This document shows positions 16,827 to 25,822 of a DNA stretch of 64,000 nucleotides, in pieces (position 1 is the first letter of the stretch; the number at the start of each line of letters is the position of its first letter). The notes beneath the pieces are model-generated. The model worked only from the letters and a program-made list of their open reading frames with translations. It was not told where the DNA came from and ran no database searches. Position numbers and translations under genes: made by a program. The DNA is from CAXXOK01 sp964584315 (GTDB lineage Bacteria > Bacillota > Clostridia > Christensenellales > Aristaeellaceae), in NCBI GenBank assembly GCA_964584315.1, contig CAZOZO010000002.1, positions 62,001 through 126,000 of the forward strand. The letters run 5' to 3'.

Positions 16827-17588
16827 TCAGCGGAACAGTTGCTCCAGCTCCTCATACTTTTCATGGGTGATCAGCGCGTCGTGCTTGGTGCCATGCAGGC
16901 GCACAACATACGTCCAACGCCCATAAGGTGTGATATCCTTGATGTGGTTCAGGTTGATGATATAGCTCTTATGGCAGCGGAAAAACGCGTCCTTGGGCAG
17001 GCGCTCCTCCATCTCCCCCAGCGAGTCGCCGGTCACGTAGCGGCCGTCCTCCACACGGGTGTAGAGCACGGTGGCGCGATCCTCACGCTGCACCAGCAGG
17101 ATGTCGTTCAGGTCAATGAAGCTTACGCCCTCGCGGTGGCGCAGCATCAGCCTGCCGTCGATGGGCTTGCGGTTGGCCATGATGGCCTTGGGCACGTCCT
17201 CGGGCGGTGCGATGCGGCAGGTGAGGCGCTCGCGGATGCGATCCAGCGTCTGCGTGACGCGCTCCACTTTGAAGGGCTTTACCATGTAGTCGAAGGCGTA
17301 CACCTCGAACGCATCACTCATGTAGGTATCGTGTGCTGTCGCAAAGATGATGACGATCGATGGATCCATGTCCTGAATGGCGCGCGCGCAATCCACGCCC
17401 GTAAGTTTAGGCATTTCCACGTCCAGAAATACCACGTTTGGCTTGAGCGTCTCCACCAGCGCGAGCGCCTCCTCGCCGTCGGCAGCCTCGCCCACCAGCG
17501 TGAAGCCATCCACGCGACCGATGATGTGCTTCATCACCGTGCGCATGCCCGCATCGTCGTCTGCAACCAGTACCCGCAGGTCATCCAT
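16827..17588 (-). CDS. LytTR-family response regulator (orphan)
   Basis: 253 residues. Receiver domain 1-120 with acidic pocket DDD (10-12) and phospho-acceptor D56 in VVFLDVEMPK, K in KPFKV; LytTR DNA-binding domain in the C-terminal 110 residues (FFRCHKSYIINLNHIKDI, motif typical of LytTR). Start at ATG 17588 with GGAG 8 bases upstream; it overlaps the end of the preceding gene by 8 bases. No histidine kinase is nearby. LytTR regulators often control membrane or surface functions, and its operon partners here are the flotillin-like FloA and NfeD. Confidence 0.92.
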   Translation of the reverse strand: MDDLRVLVADDDAGMRTVMKHIIGRVDGFTLVGEAADGEEALALVETLKPNVVFLDVEMPKLTGVDCARAIQDMDPSIVIIFATAHDTYMSDAFEVYAFDYMVKPFKVERVTQTLDRIRERLTCRIAPPEDVPKAIMANRKPIDGRLMLRHREGVSFIDLNDILLVQREDRATVLYTRVEDGRYVTGDSLGEMEERLPKDAFFRCHKSYIINLNHIKDITPYGRWTYVVRLHGTKHDALITHEKYEELEQLFR

Positions 17589-18162
17589 GGTAATCACTCC
17601 ATTTACCGGGTTTTCCGAGGACTTCGCTCATAACCACGGCCCGCACCAGCTCGCTGCCGTTCCATGCCAATGGCAGAACGGAAAGCTCAGGTGTGCCCAT
17701 TGGGGCCAAAGCCGACTGTAAAGCGCTTGGTACACTCGCATTGGCAAAGGCCGGATCACGGATATCCTTGCCTTCCACTGAGGGTGTCCCTTCCAGCGTT
17801 GCACCGCCCTCTGTAGAGGGCTTCCCCTCTTTTGACGGGGCACCAAGGCTGCCCGTATACGCATCACGTACGGATTCTGCCCGCAGCGTTGTTTGCAGCT
17901 TCTGCCGCTGCATGCTCTCCAACCGCTGCACAGGCTGCTTGCGCTCCTCCTGCTGCCTGCGTTGTGCATCCAGCTTCTGCTGTGTGGTAAACGGGGCATT
18001 GACCGGCGCTTGCGGAGTTGCCTCCACGCTGGTCGGCTCGTCCGCCGTGCGCTCAATATTCGTGCCGATCTGCCGTTGTGCCGATGAAATCACCGAGCGG
18101 CCCTTCTTGGCAAACGCCCGGAATAGCAGGTACAGCGCCAGCATGACAAAGATTCCTTCCAT
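17581..18162 (-). CDS. Unknown single-pass membrane protein of the floA operon
   Basis: 193 residues from ATG 18162 (GAGGTG 7 bases upstream). Short hydrophobic N-terminus (EGIFVMLALYLLFRAF) then a basic stretch, a Gln/Arg-rich segment likely to form a coiled coil (about 60-95), a small degenerate repeat of the pattern xTEGxxxLEGxPSVEG, and a conserved-looking end LVRAVVMSEVLGKPGKW. I do not recognise a family. Its place between floA and a LytTR regulator, with 8 bases overlap to the latter, suggests a membrane-linked role with FloA. Confidence 0.75.
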   Translation of the reverse strand: MEGIFVMLALYLLFRAFAKKGRSVISSAQRQIGTNIERTADEPTSVEATPQAPVNAPFTTQQKLDAQRRQQEERKQPVQRLESMQRQKLQTTLRAESVRDAYTGSLGAPSKEGKPSTEGGATLEGTPSVEGKDIRDPAFANASVPSALQSALAPMGTPELSVLPLAWNGSELVRAVVMSEVLGKPGKWSDYHG

Positions 18163-18220
18163 GCCGCTCACCTCGCAATGCGCGCCGAAGGCGTTGCCGC
18201 CTCCGGCGCTTTGGCTTTCG

Positions 18221-19282
18221 TTACTTACGCGGGCCCGGTGTGGGCTCATTGGGCACGTTGGGCGTTGCCGCCTTGGCAATGCCGTCGCGCATTTCGGTAT
18301 CCGCGACCAGATTCTTCATTTGGTAATACTCCATCACACCCAGCTTGCCCTCGCGCAGCGCGGCCGCCAGTGCGCGCGGCACCTCAGCTTCCGCCTCAAC
18401 CACACGGGCGCGCATCTCCTGTACGGCGGCCTTCATCTCCTGCTCATGCGCCACGGCCATGGCACGGCGCTCCTCGGCACGCGCCTGCGCAATGTGCCGG
18501 TCGGCCTCCGCCTGATCCATCTGCAGCTGTGCGCCGATGTTGCGGCCCACATCCACATCCGCGATATCGATGGAGAGGATCTCATACGCGGTGCCCGCAT
18601 CAAGGCCCTTGTTGAGCACCGTGCGGCTGATCAGATCCGGGTTCTCCAGCACCTGCTTGTGCGTCTCCGCGGAGCCGACGGTCGTAACGATACCCTCGCC
18701 CACACGGGCGATCACAGTCTCTTCACCCGCGCCGCCCACCAGCCGCTCAATGTTGGTACGCACGGTCACGCGCGCCTTGGCGCGCAGCTCGATGCCATCC
18801 TTGGCGATGGCGGCCACGACGGGCGTCTCGATCACCTTGGGGGTAACGCTCATCTGCACGGCCTGCAGCACATCGCGGCCCGCCAGGTCGATGGCGCTGG
18901 CCTTCTCAAAGGGCATTTCGATATTGGAGCGCTGCGCGGCGATCAATGCGTTGATCACGCGATCCACATTGCCGCCCGCAAGGTAATGCGTTTCCAGCTT
19001 GGAAAGCGTCACATCCAGGCCCGCTTTGCGCGCCTTGATGAGCGGCTCCACCAGCCGCTTAGGTTGAATGCGACGCAGCCGCATGCCGATGAGTGAACTG
19101 ATGCTCACATGCACGCCCGCGGCCAGCGAGGTAATCCACAGGCCCACCGGCACAAAGCGCAGGAAAACCGTGATCAGCACCAGTGCGATGACCGCAGCCA
19201 GCACGATCCAGAGCACCGAGGAAAAGTCCGCACCCGTATTGTAACCGGATGCAAACACGGAACCGAGCAGTGCAGAAAACAT
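18221..19282 (-). CDS. floA: Flotillin-like protein FloA
   Basis: 353 residues. One hydrophobic hairpin near 22-58 (VLWIVLAAVIALVLITVFL), then a PHB/SPFH-like domain (LRRIQPKRLVEPLIKARKAGLDV, LAGGNVDRVINALIAA, KARVTVRTNIERLVGGAGEETV) and a C-terminal helical region rich in Ala/Glu/Arg. Length and sequence match the FloA (YqfA/UPF0365) family that marks functional membrane microdomains. Some members lack the extended N-terminal leader seen here. Preceded by an NfeD gene, the usual partner. Confidence 0.93.
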   Translation of the reverse strand: MFSALLGSVFASGYNTGADFSSVLWIVLAAVIALVLITVFLRFVPVGLWITSLAAGVHVSISSLIGMRLRRIQPKRLVEPLIKARKAGLDVTLSKLETHYLAGGNVDRVINALIAAQRSNIEMPFEKASAIDLAGRDVLQAVQMSVTPKVIETPVVAAIAKDGIELRAKARVTVRTNIERLVGGAGEETVIARVGEGIVTTVGSAETHKQVLENPDLISRTVLNKGLDAGTAYEILSIDIADVDVGRNIGAQLQMDQAEADRHIAQARAEERRAMAVAHEQEMKAAVQEMRARVVEAEAEVPRALAAALREGKLGVMEYYQMKNLVADTEMRDGIAKAATPNVPNEPTPGPRK

Positions 19283-19345
19283 GAGGTCTGCCTCCTTTAT
19301 CGTTTTGATCGTTCTATTGCAAGCCGCCTATCTGCGGCGGTAACG

Positions 19346-19846
19346 CTACTCGATGGCACGCACCACGACACGCGCGCCGTCCACACGGGTCACGCGGATC
19401 CGCGTGCCCTTGGGGATATACTCCCCCTCGGATACCACGTTCAGTCGGATGCCATCCACCTCGGCCATGCCGGTGGGGCGCAGCACCGTGGTCGACTCGC
19501 CCTCCTTGCCGGTGAACACGTCCATATCGGCGGTGGCGATGTAGCCCTCCGCGCTGGTTTCACGATCCTTGAGGATGATGGGCGATTTGGACAGCCGCCC
19601 CTTGGTGACCGAGCGCAGCGACACCGATATCGTGATGCCGATGACCGCAAGAATCACCACTGTGAGACCAAGCGCGGCCAAACCGCCGTACTTGACGTAT
19701 GTGAGAACCACGCTGATCACTTCCAGCACGATGCCGGAAATGCCCGCAATGCCAAAACCGGGCATGAACACCTCTGCCACCAGAAGGCCCACCCCGACGA
19801 CAAAACATATGACAATGGGCAGGTTTGCCGTAAAAAACTCGATCAT
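19346..19846 (-). CDS. Short NfeD-family membrane protein
   Basis: 166 residues. Three to four membrane helices (1-90, including LLVAEVFMPGFGIAGISGIV, a family segment) followed by an OB-fold NfeD domain (about 100-166; AEGYIATADMD, VDGIRLNVVSEGEYIPKGTRIRV). This short form lacks the ClpP-like protease domain of long NfeD proteins. Known partner of flotillins; encoded directly before floA with 63 bases between. Confidence 0.92.
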   Translation of the reverse strand: MIEFFTANLPIVICFVVGVGLLVAEVFMPGFGIAGISGIVLEVISVVLTYVKYGGLAALGLTVVILAVIGITISVSLRSVTKGRLSKSPIILKDRETSAEGYIATADMDVFTGKEGESTTVLRPTGMAEVDGIRLNVVSEGEYIPKGTRIRVTRVDGARVVVRAIE

Positions 19847-19939
19847 TCCTCACCCCTCCTTATCTAAGTGACATGGTCATGCTACCATGGCTGGCGAAAA
19901 TTGTCCCGCAGGGTTGCACCAAAGCAACCAAACGGCGGT

Positions 19940-20569
19940 TCAACTGTCCGTATACGTGCCGCTTTGCGAAAGCGTTTCGGTGAGTGTGCGCAGGTCGTCG
20001 CGGTATACATCTGCCAGCGAGCGGTTATAAATAACCGACGCGGGGTGGTACAGCGCGAACAGTGGCAACGTGAATGGCTCATCATCTTCGGTCGCGATGC
20101 ACACCGTTTGCCAGCGGCCATGACAGTCGCCGATGACCGTCTTGCTTGTGAGGAACGCGTTTAGCGCCACGTTGCCCAGCGTGACCAGCGCGCGGGGCCG
20201 CACGATGGCCACCTCGCGCATCAGCCATGGCGTGAACATCGCAATCTCCTCGCGGGTGGGCGGGCGGTTGACCTGCCTGCCCGCGGCGCTCACGCGGCTG
20301 GGGCGGAACTTGACCACATTACTGATGTATAGCGCCGGTCGGTCCAGACCCACCGCCGTCAAAAACTCGGTCAGGTTCTTGCCCGCCTTACCCACAAACG
20401 GCTTGCCCTGCAAGGCCTCCTGTTCGCCGGGTGCCTCGCCGACAAGCATGAGTGGCGGGCGCGATGCGTTGCCGTCTCCAAATACGAGCGCGGGCACACC
20501 ATCCGGCCACTGATGCCGCATTCCCTCCATGCATGCATGCCGCAACTGCTTCAGCGCGTCCTCCCCCAT
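19940..20569 (-). CDS. Uracil-DNA glycosylase family 4-like protein lacking cluster cysteines
   Basis: 209 residues. Motif A GEAPGEQEALQGKPFVGKAG (44-63) and the motif-B segment FALYHPASVIYN are kept, so the glycosylase fold is clear. The four cysteines that bind [4Fe-4S] in family 4 are not: NVVKFRP has F88 where the neighbour has C86, and EEIAMFTPWL has F112 where it has C102; only C13 remains near the N-terminus. It may be a cluster-free enzyme or a divergent paralog. ATG overlaps the stop of the canonical paralog (TGATG), so the two are coupled. Confidence 0.85.
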   Translation of the reverse strand: MGEDALKQLRHACMEGMRHQWPDGVPALVFGDGNASRPPLMLVGEAPGEQEALQGKPFVGKAGKNLTEFLTAVGLDRPALYISNVVKFRPSRVSAAGRQVNRPPTREEIAMFTPWLMREVAIVRPRALVTLGNVALNAFLTSKTVIGDCHGRWQTVCIATEDDEPFTLPLFALYHPASVIYNRSLADVYRDDLRTLTETLSQSGTYTDS

Positions 20570-21156
20570 CACGGTTCCCCTTTCAGCAGGTCTGGGTAGG
20601 TCTGAAGCTGCGACAGCATCGCGCGCATCCGCTTGAGGTCTTCCCATGCCTCGCGCTTTTTGTCCTGCTCGCGCAGCAGCGCAGAGGGATGGTACGTGGC
20701 CAGCACCGGTACGCCGCGCCGCTCAAACCACTGCCCGCGGCAGCGCGTAACGCGGTAATTTTCGCCCAGCACCGAGCGCACAGCAGTGCCACCAAGCAGC
20801 AGCACCGCCTTGGGGCGCACCAGCGACCACTGTGCCAAAAGGTGGGGCTCACAGGCCGCGGCCTCTTCCACGGTGGGGGTACGGTTGCCCGGCGGGCGGC
20901 ACTTGACGATGTTACATATATATACCCGCTCGCGCGGTAACTGAATCGCTTCCAGCATCTTGGTCAAAAGCTGTCCCGCGGGACCTACGAAGGCGAGCCC
21001 CTGCCTGTCCTCCTGCTCGCCCGGCCCTTCGCCGATCAGCATCAGCGGAGCTGCAGGGTCGCCCTGCCCGGGCACCTTCTGCCCGCAGCTTTCGCACAGC
21101 GGGCAGCGCGTGCACTCGTCGATCTGCGCGGCCAGCTCGGCCCAAGAGGTTTTCAT
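20569..21156 (-). CDS. Family 4 uracil-DNA glycosylase (Fe-S)
   Basis: 195 residues from ATG 21156 (GGAGGG about 8 bases upstream). Cluster ligands C15, C18 (ECTRC), C86 (NIVKCRPPGNRTP) and C102 (AACEPHL) have the family 4 spacing. Motif A GEGPGEQEDRQG and motif B TYHPSALLR are present. The enzyme removes uracil from DNA at the start of base-excision repair. Two further cysteines (C21, C24) lie next to the first pair. Paired with a divergent paralog downstream. Confidence 0.92.
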   Translation of the reverse strand: MKTSWAELAAQIDECTRCPLCESCGQKVPGQGDPAAPLMLIGEGPGEQEDRQGLAFVGPAGQLLTKMLEAIQLPRERVYICNIVKCRPPGNRTPTVEEAAACEPHLLAQWSLVRPKAVLLLGGTAVRSVLGENYRVTRCRGQWFERRGVPVLATYHPSALLREQDKKREAWEDLKRMRAMLSQLQTYPDLLKGEP

Positions 21157-21173
21157 ATCCTGTCCCTCCTGCG

Positions 21174-21482
21174 CTAGTTCAGCTGTGAGGTGAGCAGCGT
21201 GAACGACTGGGTAATGTCGCTCTGCAGCCATGTGACCAGGCTAACGAGGATCGCCACCAGCACCAGGATGACCGCAAGACCCGCCAGAACGCTGATCAGG
21301 TCGAACACGTTCATTGCCACATGGAAGCGATGCGTATCGTCCAGCTCCTCGCTATAGTCGGAGTATTCCTCCTCCTCAAAACCGGACTGGGAATAGTCGA
21401 TGTATTCCACATGGTCGTATTGTCCGTCGTCCTGCGAGTAGTTTTCGGGCTCATCCGCCCCGGGCTGCCGCCAGTCCGCCAT
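21174..21482 (-). CDS. Small acidic single-pass membrane protein
   Basis: 102 residues. The first 52 are very acidic and Tyr/Asp/Glu-rich (YSQDDGQYDHVEYIDYSQ), followed by one long hydrophobic segment (about 58-88) and a short tail. No family recognised. GGAGG precedes the ATG. Located between trmL and the Fe-S glycosylase, and probably co-transcribed with them; no function can be proposed. Confidence 0.7.
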   Translation of the reverse strand: MADWRQPGADEPENYSQDDGQYDHVEYIDYSQSGFEEEEYSDYSEELDDTHRFHVAMNVFDLISVLAGLAVILVLVAILVSLVTWLQSDITQSFTLLTSQLN

Positions 21483-21525
21483 GCGTACACCTCCTTATGT
21501 GCTGCGCCGGATTGACCGACGCTGT

Positions 21526-22041
21526 TTACACGTAGTCCATCCAAGGTTCAGCCGCGTCATCGCGACCGGTGAGGTTCCCCTCCGCTTGCATGCCCGCAAA
21601 GCATTGCTGGCGCAGCGCCTCGTAGAGCACGATGGCGACGGCGTTGCTCAGGTTCAGGCTGCGTGCTCCCGCTACCATCGGGATGCGCACGCAGCGGTCA
21701 TAGGCTTTGGACAGCAGGCTTTCCGGCAAGCCGCGCGTCTCGCAGCCGAACACCAGAAAATCGTTTGGCTGATAAGCAACTTCGGTATAGCCGTGCGGAG
21801 CCTTGGTGGTCAAAAAGTGCATCTTCGCCGACGGATACGCCGCCAGCAGGTCTTCGAAGCGATCGTAGACGCGATATTCCATCATGTTCCAATAGTCCAG
21901 CCCCGCACGTTTCAAATACTTATCAGACAATTCAAAACCAAGCGGGCGTATCAGGTGCAGTATGGCGCCGGTCGCGGCGCAGGTGCGCGCGATGTTGCCG
22001 GTGTTCTGCGGTATCTCGGGGCTGAAAAGCACGATGTGCAC
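21526..22041 (-). CDS. trmL: tRNA (cytidine(34)-2'-O)-methyltransferase TrmL
   Basis: 171 residues from GTG 22041 with GGAGG 7 bases upstream; a longer reading would include this site. SPOUT/TrmH fold: HIVLFSPEIPQNTGNIARTCAATG at the N-terminus, then LVFGCETRGLPESLL and the knot segment IPMVAGARSLNLSNAVAIVLYEALRQ. TrmL methylates the ribose at the wobble position of certain leucine tRNAs using SAM. Its own promoter is visible at 22061-22089. Confidence 0.93.
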   Translation of the reverse strand: MHIVLFSPEIPQNTGNIARTCAATGAILHLIRPLGFELSDKYLKRAGLDYWNMMEYRVYDRFEDLLAAYPSAKMHFLTTKAPHGYTEVAYQPNDFLVFGCETRGLPESLLSKAYDRCVRIPMVAGARSLNLSNAVAIVLYEALRQQCFAGMQAEGNLTGRDDAAEPWMDYV

Positions 22042-22060
22042 GCAATCGCCTCCATAGGGT

Positions 22061-22089
22061 ATTGTACAACCTGCGCGCGCTTTTTTCAA
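22061..22089 (-). promoter_or_regulatory. Promoter of trmL
   Basis: On the minus strand TTGAAA (22084-22089), 17-base spacer, TACAAT (22061-22066), 20 bases before the GTG start. It lies in the short gap after recG. Confidence 0.75.
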
Positions 22090-22137
22090 CCGCGCGGGGC
22101 GGGGCCGCCGAGCCTGCGATGCAGACCTGTGCGCCAG

Positions 22138-24144
22138 TCAACTGACGGATACGTCCCGCATGGTCTTGCGCATCAGCTCCAGTGCTCTGCGTTTCAGCAG
22201 CGCATACGCATCCGCGTGCTCCGGCGCGGATGCCAGCATGCCTGCGCATTCCGCGGCGTCGGTCAGCAGCCTTACATTGCCCAGCTCCACGCCGCCGGGC
22301 AGCAACGCCACGCCGTGCTGGCGCGTGCCCAGCAGCTCACCCGGCCCGCGCAATTCCAAGTCCTTCTGCGCGATCAAAAAGCCGTCGTTCGTCTGTGTGA
22401 GCGCACGCAGGCGCTCGTTTTCCTTTGCGACCAGAAAACACCAGCTTTCGCCCGTGCCGCGGCCCACGCGCCCGCGCAGCTGGTGCAGCTGGGCAAGCCC
22501 GTATCGCTCCGCGTTCTCCACCACCATTACGGTGGCGTTTGGCACGTTCACGCCCACCTCGATCACAGTGGTGGCGACCAGCGCGCGCAGCTTACCCTCC
22601 GCAAAGGAGCCCAGCACCGCCGCCTTATCCGCAGAGGGCTGCCTGCCGTGCGTAAGGCCTACGGGCACGCCCTTGAGCGGCCCGCGGCACAGCGACTCGA
22701 AATGGCTCTCCACAGCTTTGCGCTGCTCGTCGGCTTCGTCCTCCTCGACCAGCGGGCACACAACATAGGCCTGCCGCCCCTGCTCTACCTGTTCGCGCAA
22801 AAAAAGGTACATCTCCTTGCGCTTTTCTTCCGGCACGATGCGCGTTTTGACTGGCGTGCGACCTGGCGGCAGCTCGTCCACCACGGACACGTCCAAATCG
22901 CCAAACATCATAAGCGCCAGCGTGCGCGGAATGGGCGTGGCGCTCATAACCAGCAGATCCGGCGGCACGTCGCCGGCCTTCTGCATAAGCCGCGTGCGCT
23001 GCGCTACGCCGAAACGGTGCTGCTCGTCGGTCACACAAAGGCCAAGCCGTTGGTAGGCGACGCCTTCGCCAATGAGAGCGTGCGTGCCGATGACCACGCG
23101 CCACGCGCCGCTTTGGATGGCTCTGAGCGCGTCACGGCGCTCGCGTGCACCCATGCCGCCCAAAAACAGGCCGCATGGCACACTCATAGGCTCCAGCAGG
23201 CGCTTTGCACTCTCGAAGTGCTGGCGTGCCAATATCTCGGTAGGTGCCATGAGCGCAGCCTGATAGCCTGCCTGCACGGCCAGCTTCATCGCGCCGAAGG
23301 CAATGGCTGTCTTGCCGCAGCCCACATCACCCTGCACCATACGCGCCATGGCGAGGGGTTTTTGCATATCCGCCGCCACTTCGCGCAGCGTACGGCGTTG
23401 CGCGCCCGTAGGTTCAAAGGGCATCGCACGCCAAAATGCTTCCTCTGCCCCATGCGGCACATGAATGGCCCGCCCCTCGCGGCGTGTACCCTTCATCTCG
23501 GCCACGGCGATCTGGTACAGCAGCATCTGCTCAAACGCAAAGCGGCGCTGGCCCATCGCAACCGCCTCGATGCTTTGGGGCGCGTGCAGCGCACGCATCG
23601 CCTCGGGCGCGGATGGCAGGGCGTAGCGGTACAGCACGGCCTGCGGCAGGTTCTCAGGGCAGGCGTCCTCCACCACATCCAGCGCCTGCTTCACAAGACT
23701 TTCATGCGTTTTTTGCGGTAGGCCTTCGATGAGCCGGTACACCGGCACGATGCGAAGGCTCTCCTCCAGCGAGGGGTTCAACAGCTTCACACGCTTGCCA
23801 GTGCGTTCCACCTTGCCATAGAGTAGAAAGGTCTGCCGCCGCATGAGCGCGTCCATCATCCACGGCTGGTTGAACCACATGCCCTGCGCCTCGCCGCTTT
23901 CGTCCCGGAAGGCGCAGGTGACGCGGCTCATCTTGCCACGGCGAAAAATCTTCGGCTCGCCGATGCGGTCTACCCGTAGCGTTTGACGCTCGCCGTCGCG
24001 CGCGTCGCCCACCGGCACGATATCGCCAAGGTCGCGGTACTTCATGGGTACGGCGTATAAAAGATCACGCAACGAGTCAATGCCCGCTGCGTGCAATGCT
24101 GCCAATCTCGTTTTGCCAACGCCCGTAAGGTCCTGAAGCTCCAT
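22138..24144 (-). CDS. recG: ATP-dependent DNA helicase RecG
   Basis: 668 residues. N-terminal wedge/OB region with a helix-hairpin-helix-like opening (LTGVGKTRLAALHAAGI), Walker A GDVGCGKTAIAF, motif II VTDEQHRFGV (DEQH), motif III MSATPIPRTLALMMFGD, motif VI QLRGRVGRG. RecG reverses stalled forks and branch-migrates junctions. Length is close to B. subtilis RecG. The start is one base after the fakA stop, so they are co-translated; together with Asp23 and FakA this is a common Firmicutes order. Confidence 0.96.
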   Translation of the reverse strand: MELQDLTGVGKTRLAALHAAGIDSLRDLLYAVPMKYRDLGDIVPVGDARDGERQTLRVDRIGEPKIFRRGKMSRVTCAFRDESGEAQGMWFNQPWMMDALMRRQTFLLYGKVERTGKRVKLLNPSLEESLRIVPVYRLIEGLPQKTHESLVKQALDVVEDACPENLPQAVLYRYALPSAPEAMRALHAPQSIEAVAMGQRRFAFEQMLLYQIAVAEMKGTRREGRAIHVPHGAEEAFWRAMPFEPTGAQRRTLREVAADMQKPLAMARMVQGDVGCGKTAIAFGAMKLAVQAGYQAALMAPTEILARQHFESAKRLLEPMSVPCGLFLGGMGARERRDALRAIQSGAWRVVIGTHALIGEGVAYQRLGLCVTDEQHRFGVAQRTRLMQKAGDVPPDLLVMSATPIPRTLALMMFGDLDVSVVDELPPGRTPVKTRIVPEEKRKEMYLFLREQVEQGRQAYVVCPLVEEDEADEQRKAVESHFESLCRGPLKGVPVGLTHGRQPSADKAAVLGSFAEGKLRALVATTVIEVGVNVPNATVMVVENAERYGLAQLHQLRGRVGRGTGESWCFLVAKENERLRALTQTNDGFLIAQKDLELRGPGELLGTRQHGVALLPGGVELGNVRLLTDAAECAGMLASAPEHADAYALLKRRALELMRKTMRDVSVS

Positions 24145-24145
24145 A

Positions 24146-25798
24146 TCACTCCACCGAGATCAGGTAATAATACAGCGGCTGGCCGCCACGGTGGATCTCC
24201 ACGTCGCAGTCGTCAAACTGTGCGGCGATCTCGTCGGTCAGGGCTTGCGCGTCGTCTTCGGATACTTCCTTACCGTAGTAGACGGTAATCAGCTCATCGT
24301 CCTCGGTCACGATCTGGCCCATGAGCCTGGCTGTCACATCATGGATGCTCTGGCCGGTTTCCACGATCTTGCCGTTATATAGGCCGATGATATCGCCCTG
24401 CTTGATGTGCAGGCCGTCCATGTCACTGTCGCGCACGGCGTAGGTCACGGTGCCGGTGCGCACGCGCTGGGCGGCTTCATCCATACGCCTGGCATTTTCC
24501 TCGCCGCTCACGTTGGGCTGGAAGGCCACCGCCGCCGCGATGCCCATCGCCACGTTTTTAGTGGGAATCACCAGCACCTGCTTGCTCTCGGTCAACTCCG
24601 CCGCCTGCTGTGCGGCCAAAATCACGTTGCCGTTGTTGGGCAGCACAAACACGCACTTGGCATTCACGCGGCCGATGGCGGCGCTGATATCCTCAATGCT
24701 GGGGTTCATGGTCTGCCCGCCCTCGACGATCTGATCTACGCTCAGGTCGCCGAAAATGCCGTTGAAGCCCTCGCCCAGCGACACGGCCACCATACCAAAA
24801 TCTTTCGGCGGCTCCTGCTTCGCCTCTTTTTGGGCGCTCTCGGCCGCTTTGTCGCGCTTCTGCTGCACCATGTTTTCGATCTTCAGGTTCACCAGCTCGC
24901 CCAGCGCCTGGCCAAACTCCAGTGCCTTGCCGGGCTCGTTGGTGTGCACATGCACTTTGACCAGCGACAGGTCGCCCACCACCAGCACGCAGTCGCCGAT
25001 GCGGTTCAGGCGGCGGCGGAAGGAGTCGATATCCTCATCCTTCATCTCGGGTAGGAGGTTCTGGATCAAAAACTCCGTACAGTAGGCGTAGGTGATCTCC
25101 TCCAGCGCGTCGTGGTCGTCCGCGAAGGCGACCTCGCCATCGGCTGAAAAATCAAGCCGTTCGGTGGGGATCTCCTCGCCGCGCAGCACGGCTGCATAGC
25201 CCATGTACAACAGCAGCAGGCCGCGCCCGCCCGCGTCCACCACACCGGCGGCAGTCAGGGCAGGCAACATCTGCTGCGTTTTCTTCAAAATGCTGTCGCC
25301 CGTCTGCAGGATCACGTCAAACAGCGCGTCGTAATCCTCGGGCGCTTTTTCGGCCTGGCGCACCGCGTCGTCCGCAATCACGCGGGCAACGGTCAAAATG
25401 GTGCCTTCCTTGGGCTTCATCACGGCTTTATAGGCGGTTTCCGCACCGCGTTTAAGCGCCAGCGCAAACTGGATGGGGGCGATCTTCTCCACGCCCTCCA
25501 GTGCGCGTGCAAAGCCGCGGTACAACTGCGAAGTAATGACCCCGCTGTTGCCGCGTGCGCCGCGCAAAGCACCCTTGGCCAAAGCCTCGGCGGCTTCGCC
25601 CGCGCTCAGATATTCCTTTTGGCTTAGCTCCCGCGTCGCAGACGCCATGGTGAGCGACATATTGGTGCCGGTATCGCCGTCAGGTACGGGGAAAACGTTC
25701 AGCGCGTCTACCGCCTCACGGTTTTTATCCAGCATCGCCGCGCCTGCCAAAACCATGTCGCGCAGCAGCAGCCCGTCAATCACTTTTGTCTGTACCAA
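24146..25798 (-). CDS. fakA: Fatty acid kinase FakA / YloV-like DAK2 protein
   Basis: 550 residues. N-terminal DAK2 nucleotide-binding domain (about 1-200): NVFPVPDGDTGTNMSLTM provides the Mg-ATP aspartates, GARGNSGVITSQLYRGFA and DAGGRGLLLLYMGY follow. Middle and C-terminal YloV domains (NVNKKCVFVLPNNGN-like segment, EDDELITVYYGKEV). In Gram-positives FakA phosphorylates fatty acids bound to FakB proteins for phospholipid synthesis; no fakB is seen in this window. Follows an Asp23 gene, the usual order. Confidence 0.92.
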   Translation of the reverse strand: MVQTKVIDGLLLRDMVLAGAAMLDKNREAVDALNVFPVPDGDTGTNMSLTMASATRELSQKEYLSAGEAAEALAKGALRGARGNSGVITSQLYRGFARALEGVEKIAPIQFALALKRGAETAYKAVMKPKEGTILTVARVIADDAVRQAEKAPEDYDALFDVILQTGDSILKKTQQMLPALTAAGVVDAGGRGLLLLYMGYAAVLRGEEIPTERLDFSADGEVAFADDHDALEEITYAYCTEFLIQNLLPEMKDEDIDSFRRRLNRIGDCVLVVGDLSLVKVHVHTNEPGKALEFGQALGELVNLKIENMVQQKRDKAAESAQKEAKQEPPKDFGMVAVSLGEGFNGIFGDLSVDQIVEGGQTMNPSIEDISAAIGRVNAKCVFVLPNNGNVILAAQQAAELTESKQVLVIPTKNVAMGIAAAVAFQPNVSGEENARRMDEAAQRVRTGTVTYAVRDSDMDGLHIKQGDIIGLYNGKIVETGQSIHDVTARLMGQIVTEDDELITVYYGKEVSEDDAQALTDEIAAQFDDCDVEIHRGGQPLYYYLISVE

Positions 25799-25822
25799 AG
25801 GTTTTTCCTCCCGAGGCGTTAA

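Noticed and set aside
21481..23721. Plus-strand ORF of 746 residues opposite recG and trmL
   Set aside because: Antisense shadow in high-GC sequence; both real genes on the minus strand have clear motifs.
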